Below the pieces are notes generated by a model. That model did not search any database and had not been told where the DNA came from. It saw only the letters and a list, made by a program, of their open reading frames with translations. From Aureliella helgolandensis (GTDB taxonomy: Bacteria; Planctomycetota; Planctomycetia; Pirellulales; Pirellulaceae): a stretch of DNA of 64,000 bases. The position numbers and the translations under genes were made by a program. Numbering within the stretch: the first letter of the stretch is position 1; each line of letters begins with the position of its first letter. Shown piece after piece: positions 46,269 to 55,059 of this stretch. The stretch spans positions 3,162,001-3,226,000 of the forward strand of contig NZ_CP036298.1 of the NCBI RefSeq assembly GCF_007752135.1. The letters are read 5' to 3'.

Positions 46269-49133
46269 CTAGCCCTTCTCCAACAGACCAAGCTCCTCGG
46301 CCTTGAGCACGGCTTGACGTCGGCCAGTGACATGCAGCTTCTCGAAAATGTGCTTCACGTGCGTCCGAACGGTCCAAACCGAGATGGAGAGGGCTTTTGC
46401 TATTTCTTTGTCGTAAAGCCGCAGGGCCAGCATTTGCAGGGTTTCGAGTTCCCGTTGGGTCAACGTCTCCACATAGGGCTCAGCGCTTGAGGTCCCGTCC
46501 GAGACGGTAGGCCCCGATTCAGCAACGATGGGAATGCTCGTCTTCGCCTGCCCCGATGACTCATGCGCCGGTGCACTCGGGGTTTCCGCAAAGGCCTCCA
46601 ACAGGCGATCGACGAATTCAATTGAAACATTTTCTAATGGTGCTCGTTGGAGCAGGCTGGTCATCGGTGGACCCAACTCCAAAAATGGCCGGACCCATCC
46701 CCCTGACTCGGCGAGTGCCAGCGCCTCGTCAAGTGAGTTAAACGCATCATCCGTAGAGCCTTGCCTGTCAAACGCGACGGATTGCAGGGCGGCAGCTTCA
46801 ATCGTCTGGCAAGTGAATCGGCAAGACTCACTCGCCTCGCGAATTGCTTTGAGAGATTTGGTCGCAGTTGCCAAATCTCGCTTCGAACCAGCTGTGATCA
46901 AAACTCTCGCCTGAGTGATCGCTGGGGCTTCCAACCAGAGGAACAACGATGATGGCACTGCTTGTTCGTTCACAGAGCGAGCCCACTGCAAGGCTCGCCT
47001 CGAGTCGCCTCGCAACAAAGCGATTCGAGCCTGCAACGAATCAGCCAAGTCCAGGTATTGACGTTCGTTCAAGTCCTGGGCGAATCGCTGCAACAGGTTC
47101 GTCGTCTCGTCGGCTTCGTTCTCCCGTTGACGGAGTTGTTGGCAGAGTGCTAAGCCCGCGAGCGTGTCCACAGCCGCCCTGGGGTCCAGAACATATCTAA
47201 ACTCCGCGGCATCCGCAAACAGACCGGTCGCAGCCTCAAGCTCGCCGGCATGCAAGTGACCCCACGCCTGCAAGTAGTAAGCCCAGGCCTCGGTATTGCG
47301 GATGCGGAGTTTATTAGCCACAAGCTTTAGACGTTGCGCGTCGAGGCGAGAGCGATGCAGATCACCCGAGATCGAGTGTACAAAGGCCAAGCCGGCCGTA
47401 AGCCTCGAGAAAAGCTGATTCTCCGAAACGCCGAAACGATCGATCCGGTCTTCCAATCCTCGAACAGCCATTTTCTCATGCCCGCCCATGCAAAGCGCTA
47501 GTGCGAGCATTAATTCAGCCTCACCCTCGATCGGATTCTTCTCGCCCGAAATCTTCGAGATCGCCTCTTCCAAGTACTGCTGACTGCTCTGAGCATTGCC
47601 TTCCCAGTATTCTAGGAATCCCCGAAGGTAGGCCAGTTCTCCCCGAACCGCTGGCTCTACGGTCTGCTCGCGTAACAAGTTTTCCACCTGCTCGATGATT
47701 GTCGGGATTCGCGCGACCTGAAATCGGCAAATCGCGATCGAAGCCTCGGCCAACAGCAACTTTGGCCGCTGCTGCTTGACGCCGTCCGGAAGCATCGACA
47801 GCCAACGCTCAACCACGTACCAGCGATCTGCTGCGAACTCGTCGCGGCGGCACCTCTCGATGATTTCGGCCGCTCGTACTACGTCTTCCGCCGCCAGGGC
47901 ATGTTCGATCGATTCCGTGATCAACCCCTGGCTTTCATACCAAACACTGCCCCGAGAATGCACGCCGGCAATGTCCTTGGGCGAATAGCACTGTTGCAGT
48001 TGCCTTCTTAGAAGGTCTTGGAACAGATGATGGTAGCGAAACCACTGGCCTTGGGAATCCAACGGAACAACGAACAGATTGGCAAGCTGGGCGTCTTCAA
48101 TGAATTTCTCGCCGCTCGTGTTCTTGTCAGTGGAATCGTTTGGCGAGACGCAAACCGCTTCGACAAGCGAGGGGCAAAAACGACTCAATACAGAGGTCTG
48201 CAGTAAGCAATCACGCATCGCTGCCGGTTGCCCGGTCAGAACTTGTTCAGATAGGTAGTCGTAGACTTGCTGAAAGCCACCCTTCAACCCATACAAGAAC
48301 GCTTCTGGGACAGACTGGTTGCGAATGACAAGACCGACCAGGTGCAGGCCAACAATCCACCCCTCTACCTGCTGCTCGAGGTGCTCGAGTGTCGCTTGAC
48401 TGACGGACACTCCCGCCATCTCGCCAAGCACTGCGTTGACTTCCGCATTCGTGAAGCGGAGATCGTCCTGGTGAATTTCTGTCAACCAGCCCCGTGCCCG
48501 CAGTGATGCCATTGAGATCGGCGGATCGTGCCGCGTCACCAATACCAGGTGCAGCGGACGTGGTGGATGAAGCAACAGTTTGTCGAGTAATTCGTGGATA
48601 CCGGAATTCGAAATCAGATGGTAGTCATCCAAAACGACAACCAGAGGCTCGGCAATGGAATCCAAATCGTTACTCAAGGTTTCTGCGAGCAGTAACGACG
48701 GCGGCAACTGTGCCGCCTCAAGCAGAACAGCGGTGTCAGAACATGCTGTTGGGAAGCGGACTTGAACTGCGGCGACCAGATAGCTCAAGAAGGTCCTGAG
48801 TTCACTATTCTCATCGCCTAATTGGACCCAGGCAGGTTTGACTTCGGCATCCTGTAGCCACTGCGAAACCAACGTTGTTTTTCCATAGCCAGCCGGCGCC
48901 GACACGACGGTCAACGGCCGGCGCGGATTCCGCTGCAGCAATTCGACTAATCGCGGACGAGAGATGAGACGCTGCACCGCCGCGGGCGGTCGCAGCTTGG
49001 TCCGCAGAATCATCGTCGCAGAGGGCTGGCCCATCCCTGTACTGGCGTTCGAATCGTTCGTCACTGACTTTCGCAACTTTTCCTGCCTGTTCTGAGTACA
49101 AAATGCATTCGTGGTCGGGCCGCATAAGATCAT
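46269..49133 (-). CDS. MalT-like (LAL) LuxR-family ATP-dependent regulator
   Basis: Transcription factor of up to 954 residues. The N-terminal segment MILRTKLRPPAAVQRLISRP is typical of MalT-like proteins. Walker A is SAPAGYGKTTLVSQW (about residues 78-92), and the Walker B region is VVVLDDYHLI. A long helical TPR-like sensor region follows (about 400-830). The C-terminal LuxR HTH is at about 875-940 (LTQRELETLQMLALRLYDKE, SISVWTVRTHVKHIFEKL). ATP and an inducer normally control such proteins. The true start may be the ATG at 49034 (MGQPSAT), since nothing before it is conserved. Target unknown; no obvious sugar operon next to it. Confidence 0.9.
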   Translation of the reverse strand: MILCGPTTNAFCTQNRQEKLRKSVTNDSNASTGMGQPSATMILRTKLRPPAAVQRLISRPRLVELLQRNPRRPLTVVSAPAGYGKTTLVSQWLQDAEVKPAWVQLGDENSELRTFLSYLVAAVQVRFPTACSDTAVLLEAAQLPPSLLLAETLSNDLDSIAEPLVVVLDDYHLISNSGIHELLDKLLLHPPRPLHLVLVTRHDPPISMASLRARGWLTEIHQDDLRFTNAEVNAVLGEMAGVSVSQATLEHLEQQVEGWIVGLHLVGLVIRNQSVPEAFLYGLKGGFQQVYDYLSEQVLTGQPAAMRDCLLQTSVLSRFCPSLVEAVCVSPNDSTDKNTSGEKFIEDAQLANLFVVPLDSQGQWFRYHHLFQDLLRRQLQQCYSPKDIAGVHSRGSVWYESQGLITESIEHALAAEDVVRAAEIIERCRRDEFAADRWYVVERWLSMLPDGVKQQRPKLLLAEASIAICRFQVARIPTIIEQVENLLREQTVEPAVRGELAYLRGFLEYWEGNAQSSQQYLEEAISKISGEKNPIEGEAELMLALALCMGGHEKMAVRGLEDRIDRFGVSENQLFSRLTAGLAFVHSISGDLHRSRLDAQRLKLVANKLRIRNTEAWAYYLQAWGHLHAGELEAATGLFADAAEFRYVLDPRAAVDTLAGLALCQQLRQRENEADETTNLLQRFAQDLNERQYLDLADSLQARIALLRGDSRRALQWARSVNEQAVPSSLFLWLEAPAITQARVLITAGSKRDLATATKSLKAIREASESCRFTCQTIEAAALQSVAFDRQGSTDDAFNSLDEALALAESGGWVRPFLELGPPMTSLLQRAPLENVSIEFVDRLLEAFAETPSAPAHESSGQAKTSIPIVAESGPTVSDGTSSAEPYVETLTQRELETLQMLALRLYDKEIAKALSISVWTVRTHVKHIFEKLHVTGRRQAVLKAEELGLLEKG

Positions 49134-49882
49134 ACGCGAATCGTATTACGGAGATAGGAAACGCAAGGCGTGATTTAGGAACCTGTTGTTAATCGCAGGA
49201 TAAGCTCCAGCTCGCCATCCAACCTGTGCAAAACACCAGTGATATTTGACAGTTAGATTGCCTACCGAATCAACGCGGGCCTAAAGGCACAGGAGACGCC
49301 CTAAAGCAATCTCGCTCAACCACTCTAAACTGCGTTCGTTGGACCAACCGACTTGGCTAAGCCAGTTGCTCATTTTTCGTCGGCGAACGAGACCGCACCA
49401 GCAATACGCTGTCAAACTGACAGCAGTGTCGCAATCTCGTCCAAGTACCACTCCAAAGACACTTCGCGACCAAGGTGGTCGTGACATTTGTCACCAACGC
49501 GAGTTTTCGAACGGCACAATGACGGTTCGACCTGGGGCACGAACTGAGCCGGTCGCGCGCTGTCGTGATTTGTCCTATTGCCCGCGATTTGCACGGTCTC
49601 CGGCCGCGTCCAAGTAGGCTCGTAACGAGTGGAGCGAGTTGCGGCATGCTTGGTGAAGGAAGCCAATCGCGCTCGATTCGATCGAATAACGAGAGCCAGT
49701 CAGCAGCTTGGAAACTTGCCAGGCGGTCAAATTGCAACACAACGCTTGTGCACTGCGGGTGCCGTAACTCGTGGTACTCGTTACAAGCCTACAGAAATGA
49801 CGAACATGACAGCGCCGCTTCGTGCTCAATGCGCCGACGACACGCCCGTCGGCGCCGCGCTGCCGGGACTGTAGAAGCCACT
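49134..49882. other. Intergenic region with dispersed element fragments
   Basis: About 750 bases with no gene. At 49515-49544 CACAATGACGGTTCG and CCTGGGGCACGAAC match the hairpin element at 53837-53864. At 49787-49806 TTACAAGCCTACAGAAATG nearly matches 53031-53049 (TTACGAGCCTACAGAAATG). The pieces look like decayed copies of one mobile or repeat family. Confidence 0.55.
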
Positions 49883-52861
49883 TCATTTGTCGTCAATTGC
49901 AGCGATTATGGATTGCACATCCGCTTTGCTCATACGCTGGCGGGTAGCGTTGAGCATGTGGGCAAAGTGAACTCGACCGCTGGCTTCGGAGGGGTAGCCA
50001 ATGTTGCTACCACTCTCCGGGGAGTTGGACGTGGCAAGCTTTTTGCCATCAGCGCCCATAATTGCAAACCACGGTATGCCCCCTTCGGCACCGTCGCGAA
50101 TTTCGGCCATGATCTCCTTGGCTCCCGTCCAACGATGATCCATTTTGACCCAGATATAGTCTTGCTCCCATACTCGATTGGCATCCAGCAATCGAGAAAG
50201 CATATGACATGGGCCACACCAGGTGGCGGTTTCTTGAACGATCAAGCGCTTGTTCTCCTGGGCTGCGCGACGAAAAGCATCGTCCAGCAATTGTCGGGCG
50301 TCGAGCGGCTCAGTGAGATGCTGACGCAATAAATCGAAGAATTTATCTTGGGAGAATTTACCCTCCGAGAATAGCTGCTCGACTCCCGCGCTGGCGACCT
50401 TCGTTCCTGCCGCGTCACAGATGACTAGCCGAAACACTTGCCCGTCTCCGGGGAGAGCCTCCTCAAGGTTTTCGGCAAGCGCCAGCGCGGCTGCCAAGCT
50501 AGGAGCATCCGTGGGTATGGGCAAGAAACGAAACTCGTCGCTGAAAGGCCGAAAGCCTGGGTCCTCGAATCGCAACTTCATCAAGCTCACGATCGACGGA
50601 TCGTCGGGAACACCAAACACAATTAGCTGATGTTGATTGACTAGTTTGATTGTCTCCAAACTGCGCTGGTGACGCTCCAGTGGTGTTCCCGAGACTTCAA
50701 ATGACGATTGAATGCGTTCTTCAAGTGTAGGTGGCTTGTAGGGCTTACGTGGAGCCGGGGTCTTCAGATCACCCAACTCCCGCTGCTCGCCCGCAGTGAT
50801 GGTGAGTTTTGTCAACTGCGGTATTGAGCCTTCCGGCGTGGGGGGGAAATGGACTTTGTATTCCCAACCTGGGGCGAGCCCGGGCAGCTCAAAATCTCCG
50901 TGCTCATCCGTTACGGTAGCACCACCAAAGCGAGTGCTCCAAGTGTTGTTGTCGAGGTCAGGGACATCTACACCATACTGCAACTTCTGTCCAACGACGG
51001 GTTCCAGCGCATCGTTGACCAATCGTCCACGAGCGGATCCGACTGGTTCCAGTAGAATGACGAAAGTCTTTTTGGTATCGCCAACCTCCACAATCGCCGC
51101 CAGGCTGCGATCGCCATTATGGGCATGCACGTAAGTTGCTTCCTCGCGGCGACGAACTTGGAACTTGCCATCCCCCCCTGTCTCCGCCTGCCAATCCCGT
51201 CCGGAAAATGTGCGTGGCACCCCGTGAACCATCGCTCCCGCAATGGGCTGAGTAGATTCCTTCCCGATAACCAAACCCAACAGTTCGACTTCGGGTTGAA
51301 TCTTGGTGGTTAGGTCCATTTCAATCTCAGGCTGATGGGCAATCGTGAACTTCTCTGCCTTTTCCTGTTGCGGTGGTCGAAGATCAAACTCACCATCGCC
51401 CAGTAGAAACTCGAACTGGCCCACTTCATTGGTGGTGGCGTAGTACTGCTGGATTGGCTGCAGCACGTAACGTTCGTTCTCTGGATTGGGGAGTTCCACG
51501 TCTGGCATGTCGTGCAAACCGGTGCCGTATTGATAGACGATAACGCGTTCATTCGGAATCGGTTCTTGCGTCCGTTCGTTGAGCAGTCGCCCGTGCACCC
51601 GCGTGGGGCGGCGGAGCTGGAAATTGCGATTCTCCAGTGGAGTGTCCGGGTAGACCGCGAATCCAGTTTGCGGAGCCGCAGCCCATTGATCGCTCGCAAC
51701 AGTCAACAGATAAATCTGGTGAGGCGCAAGTTCCATTTTGTACCGCCCCTCGCTATCGGTTCGCGTCATATTCCGAAACTGATTGTGAGACCTGCCTCGC
51801 CCCATGGCTTTAATCTCGATGTCATTAGCCGGCTTACCTTCCGCATCAACCACTTGACCACTGATGGGTACAAGTCGATTCAGCGTGGCGCGCACCGGTT
51901 GTAGTTCTTTAGCGGGGTCATAGTGGACGCGAATATGTTCGTAGCCCTCCGCCTGTGGCCAAAGTGTGACGATTTGTTGTTGCCATTTCGGTAGCCACGC
52001 GAACGTTGTTTCACCTTGTCGGTCAGAAACTTGAGTAACACTGGCCGCCAAGTAGCTCAGATTCAAACTATCGGGGGCATTGGGTTTTTTCAGCAACCAC
52101 GGATAAATACTTACATTTTCCAATGGGCGTCCGTCGGCATCGACGAATTGCACTGTCAACGGGCGAGCACCTTCTAGCACTAAATGTTCTGGTTGATCGC
52201 GTGGGAATTCTGGTGGGACCGCTTTAACATCGGCGATTTGATCGCGCGGCAGTGAATAGAGACGGTAATCAAGTCCAGCCTGATCTTTCCATGCCATGAC
52301 GGCCTCTATGCGCTCTGACTCAGGTAAGTGGGCGGTTGCCATGCCCGAGGCATCGGTCGCGATGCCACTTAGTATGTGAGGCCAGCCGATTTGAAAGGCC
52401 ACATGTGCGTTTTCCACCGGTGCTCCCTGCTGGTCAGTTACTTCGACAGCGACTGGGCGGTGTGACTCAAGCTGGATCTGGAATCCCTCAGTGGCGCGTT
52501 GGCTATCCTTCCAAGCGAAGCGATGAAAGGCGATCTGCTGGCCATCTTGGCTGGACGCGATAATCTGCAATTGCGCCAACGCGTCGGATGGGTAGCGAAC
52601 CACAAATTCAAAGTGAGCCTGGTCGTCGGCGGTGATGTGTGCATCAATTCCACTCTGCGCGTGGCCGCGGACATGAATGGTCGCCCGTTCGGCAGGTTCG
52701 CCATTGGCCAGTATTACCTGACCACTGAGGCGATTAGGCTGAGCATCAAGTTTTCCCAAACCGTCTGCTATTGGATCACTGGCACGCAGTGACGAAACGC
52801 AGCACAATGCGGTAATCGCCCAACAGCACCAATTGGCTTGTGTGGATCGCGGTTTGCTCAT
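49883..52861 (-). CDS. Large exported protein: carboxypeptidase-regulatory-like segments plus thioredoxin domain
   Basis: Protein of 992 residues with signal peptide (WAITALCCVSSLRA). Residues about 40-720 form several beta-sandwich segments of the carboxypeptidase-regulatory type (SGQVILANGEPAERATIHV, VEVTDQQGAPVENAHVAF, SGQVVDAEGKPANDIEIK, HGRLLNERTQEPIPNERV, ARGRLVNDALEPVVGQ). A middle part follows, then a thioredoxin-like domain from about 850 with ETATWCGPCHML (WCGPC at about 881-885) and a cis-Pro loop GIPWFAIM. So it is probably a periplasmic or surface thiol-disulfide protein with a binding stalk. ATG 52861 has AGGTC upstream. Transcribed alone. Substrate unknown. Confidence 0.85.
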   Translation of the reverse strand: MSKPRSTQANWCCWAITALCCVSSLRASDPIADGLGKLDAQPNRLSGQVILANGEPAERATIHVRGHAQSGIDAHITADDQAHFEFVVRYPSDALAQLQIIASSQDGQQIAFHRFAWKDSQRATEGFQIQLESHRPVAVEVTDQQGAPVENAHVAFQIGWPHILSGIATDASGMATAHLPESERIEAVMAWKDQAGLDYRLYSLPRDQIADVKAVPPEFPRDQPEHLVLEGARPLTVQFVDADGRPLENVSIYPWLLKKPNAPDSLNLSYLAASVTQVSDRQGETTFAWLPKWQQQIVTLWPQAEGYEHIRVHYDPAKELQPVRATLNRLVPISGQVVDAEGKPANDIEIKAMGRGRSHNQFRNMTRTDSEGRYKMELAPHQIYLLTVASDQWAAAPQTGFAVYPDTPLENRNFQLRRPTRVHGRLLNERTQEPIPNERVIVYQYGTGLHDMPDVELPNPENERYVLQPIQQYYATTNEVGQFEFLLGDGEFDLRPPQQEKAEKFTIAHQPEIEMDLTTKIQPEVELLGLVIGKESTQPIAGAMVHGVPRTFSGRDWQAETGGDGKFQVRRREEATYVHAHNGDRSLAAIVEVGDTKKTFVILLEPVGSARGRLVNDALEPVVGQKLQYGVDVPDLDNNTWSTRFGGATVTDEHGDFELPGLAPGWEYKVHFPPTPEGSIPQLTKLTITAGEQRELGDLKTPAPRKPYKPPTLEERIQSSFEVSGTPLERHQRSLETIKLVNQHQLIVFGVPDDPSIVSLMKLRFEDPGFRPFSDEFRFLPIPTDAPSLAAALALAENLEEALPGDGQVFRLVICDAAGTKVASAGVEQLFSEGKFSQDKFFDLLRQHLTEPLDARQLLDDAFRRAAQENKRLIVQETATWCGPCHMLSRLLDANRVWEQDYIWVKMDHRWTGAKEIMAEIRDGAEGGIPWFAIMGADGKKLATSNSPESGSNIGYPSEASGRVHFAHMLNATRQRMSKADVQSIIAAIDDK

Positions 52862-53164
52862 GACAAGACCTGCTTATACATCGATTGCGGTGACCACTTG
52901 AATATAGCGTTTTTCGTGAACCGATTTGCGACACATCCCGCCGCTTTTTATTTCAGATAACAATGCCAATTCCGCCATTGGTCATTATGCACGATTCACA
53001 CCGAGGACGTTAGCTTTCGCGAAGCAATCGTTACGAGCCTACAGAAATGGCGAAAGTGAAAACGGTGAGTAGATGCGAAAAGGGAATCAACGACAACACT
53101 CCCCCGGTGCGCACGCCCAAACGCACGCTATATAGGGGCCGAACGGCCGGTCGCCGCAGTGCAT
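52862..53164. other. Intergenic region before the 135-bp repeat
   Basis: Contains a fragment similar to 49787-49806 at 53031-53049 and the motif GTGCATAAGGTGGGCGTGACC (53159-53179), also at 27742. The promoter of the minus-strand thioredoxin-domain gene should lie in the first 100 bases. No gene seen. Confidence 0.4.
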
Positions 53165-53299
53165 AAGGTGGGCGTGACCGAGGACGTCCTGAGCGACGTA
53201 GAGATAAGCATTGGCCTGGCGCGCGAACTATTATGAGTGTTGGCCTATAAGCAACCGAGCTGACAATTGGCCGCAATTTCACTCAACTGGCAGGACGCA
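53165..53299 (+). repeat. 135-bp direct repeat, copy A
   Basis: Matches 59462-59596 base for base with six substitutions by eye. It contains the short palindrome AGGACGTCCT. Its last about 30 bases read in frame as ISLNWQDA and continue into the recombinase C-terminus; in copy B the same bases run into unrelated sequence. It marks one edge of the sigma/kinase module. Confidence 0.9.
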
Positions 53300-53806
53300 C
53301 AGTCGCCTGACCGGGAGCTCAAAGAGTCATCACCTTGGGGATGGCTCTATTATCGGCGCGTGAAAACAGGCAAGGCCTTCTGGCGTCCGATGAATCGCAC
53401 AGTTCGGCTCCACTTGAAGAGCCTTTGCCCCGACGAGCCAGATCCCGATGCCCCAGTCTTTCTCGGTGGCGGTACTCGTCCGAATATTCGATTCCGCCAA
53501 CTCTGTAAGTTGGCCGGCATATTTCCAAAACGCGATATTGAATCCGGCGACGAGCGTCTCTGGGTTTTGAAAGACCTCAGAAAAACATGCGCGACTTACT
53601 ATGACGAGCATGTGCCCGAATCATCGGTCGAGATCCTAGGGCACTCGGCAGGTGGAATTACCTACCGCCATTATGCACATCGAGCTCCACTCGCATTCCG
53701 GGCGATATTGGGCCTACCGCAGCCGTCATCGTTCAAGACGCTCGCTCGGGGGTTTGAAGGACAATGCCCATGTTGCAGAAGAAAATTCGAGGAAGCGGAT
53801 TCTTGA
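53273..53806 (+). pseudogene. C-terminal half of a planctomycete tyrosine recombinase
   Basis: About 175 residues of the catalytic domain: AQSPDRELKESSPWGWLYYR, VKTGKAFWRPMNRTVRLHL, DAPVFLGGGTRPNIRFRQL, VLKDLRKTCATYYDEHVPES (second catalytic Arg), and EILGHSAGGITYRHYAHRAP (His/Arg motif and Tyr nucleophile). It ends in CPCCRRKFEEADS. The N-terminal DNA-binding half and the first catalytic Arg are missing; the sequence starts inside the 135-bp repeat. A matching N-terminal half lies at 59663, after the kinase gene. Cannot be active alone. Confidence 0.8.
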
Positions 53807-53821
53807 GCAGCGAAGTGCTAT

Positions 53822-53860
53822 GTGCCCAAGGACGGGCACTGACGGTTCGTCCTGGGGCAC
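53822..53860. repeat. Imperfect hairpin after the recombinase, dispersed family
   Basis: Arms GTGCCCAAGGACG (53822-53834) and CGTCCTGGGGCAC (53848-53860) pair with one mismatch. The hairpin at 27779-27807 has the same layout with other bases in both arms, so pairing is kept while sequence changes. It lies 16 bases after the recombinase stop and could be its terminator or an element end. Confidence 0.65.
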
Positions 53861-53864
53861 GAAC

Positions 53865-54453
53865 GCCTGACTTCTTAGGCCGCCTAACCGCAAACTGAGA
53901 CAATTTATGTCGGACGAATCCATCAGGGCGGGGGCAGGATGCCGTCCAATAACCTCGATCTGACTATTGCCCTAATGGCGTTGAAAAATCCGTAGGGGAA
54001 ATATGCCTAGTCGCGATTCACACCGATGCCAACTTGCACTAAACTGCTTGGTTAGGACAGCCCAATGTCACTTGGCGGTTCACCGTTCCGAGCAGTTTCC
54101 ACACTTGGGCAAAGACACCGCTGCGCGCTACGCGGACAAAAAACCTGGCCAATTTGCTGCTGAAGTCGATGCAACTTCAGCGCCCGAGCGTATCACGCAA
54201 CTCGCATCGGCCTGTGACCAATTGCCCATGCTCCTCTGTGAATTAACATCGTGGTACGAGTCTTATTCGGGGAGCTTCTGGTCGGCTACCCGAACCGTCC
54301 TCTTCATTGAGCCTCGGTCACAACAATCATTGTGGCTGTTGTTTTTTTAATTAGTCGACTTGCCCAGTCGAAAAGCAAAGTTTCGCTCTGAAGCCAAGAA
54401 AACGCTGAAAGATTATCCTTGTATCTGTGTTGAGTTACATAGAGAGGACCTTG
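53865..54453. other. Spacer upstream of the sigma/kinase module
   Basis: About 590 bases without a supportable gene; a plus frame at 54003-54350 looks random. The sigma-factor promoter should be in the last 150 bases; I cannot define it. Confidence 0.4.
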
Positions 54454-55059
54454 ATGGATAAATGGCCGGACACGAGCGAAAGTCTGATTCAGCGGTTGAA
54501 CGACCCGCAGGATGCGGCTGCGTGGACCGAGTTTCTGGCGATTTATCGACCTGTTGTCATTCGCATGACGCTGCGACGTGGGTTACAACACGCCGACGCG
54601 GATGACCTTGCTCAACGGGTTTTCCTCTCAGTGGCGAAGAAGGTCAGCGAGTGGGAACCCTACAACTCGGAAACTCGGTTTCGCAATTGGCTCGGTCGGA
54701 TCGCTCGCAATGCGATCCTGAATGCGTTGACACGAGCGAAACCGGATCGGGCAACGGGTGCTGGCGGGCATGATGCGATCCTGGATCAAGTGCATGATGC
54801 GAGTGATCTTTCGTCGGCACTGATGATCGAAGCGCGTCGGCAAGCCGTTCTGGTCTCAGCACACGCGGTCCAGGCGGAGTTCTCGGCGTCGACATGGTCG
54901 ATGTTTTATCAAACGACCATCGAAGAGATTCCCATCAAAGATGTGGCCCAGCAGTTGGGTCGATCTGCCGGAGCTGTCTATATCGCTCGCTGCCGAGTGA
55001 TGCAGCGGATCAAAGAACGCGTTCAAAGTCTTTCGAGCTTTTGGAGTGATGAATCATGA
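54454..55059 (+). CDS. ECF sigma factor coupled to giant kinase
   Basis: Sigma-70 family factor of 201 residues from ATG 54454 (GAGAGGACC upstream). Region 2 at about 20-90: FLAIYRPVVIRMTLRRGLQH, ADDLAQRVFLSVAKKVSEW, FRNWLGRIARNAILNAL. Region 4 at about 135-190: IPIKDVAQQLGRSAGAVYIA, RCRVMQRIKERV. This is the planctomycete ECF type that is encoded with a Ser/Thr kinase. Its stop overlaps the kinase start (ATGA), so both proteins are made together. In this group the kinase is thought to control the sigma factor by phosphorylation or binding. Confidence 0.9.
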   Translation: MDKWPDTSESLIQRLNDPQDAAAWTEFLAIYRPVVIRMTLRRGLQHADADDLAQRVFLSVAKKVSEWEPYNSETRFRNWLGRIARNAILNALTRAKPDRATGAGGHDAILDQVHDASDLSSALMIEARRQAVLVSAHAVQAEFSASTWSMFYQTTIEEIPIKDVAQQLGRSAGAVYIARCRVMQRIKERVQSLSSFWSDES

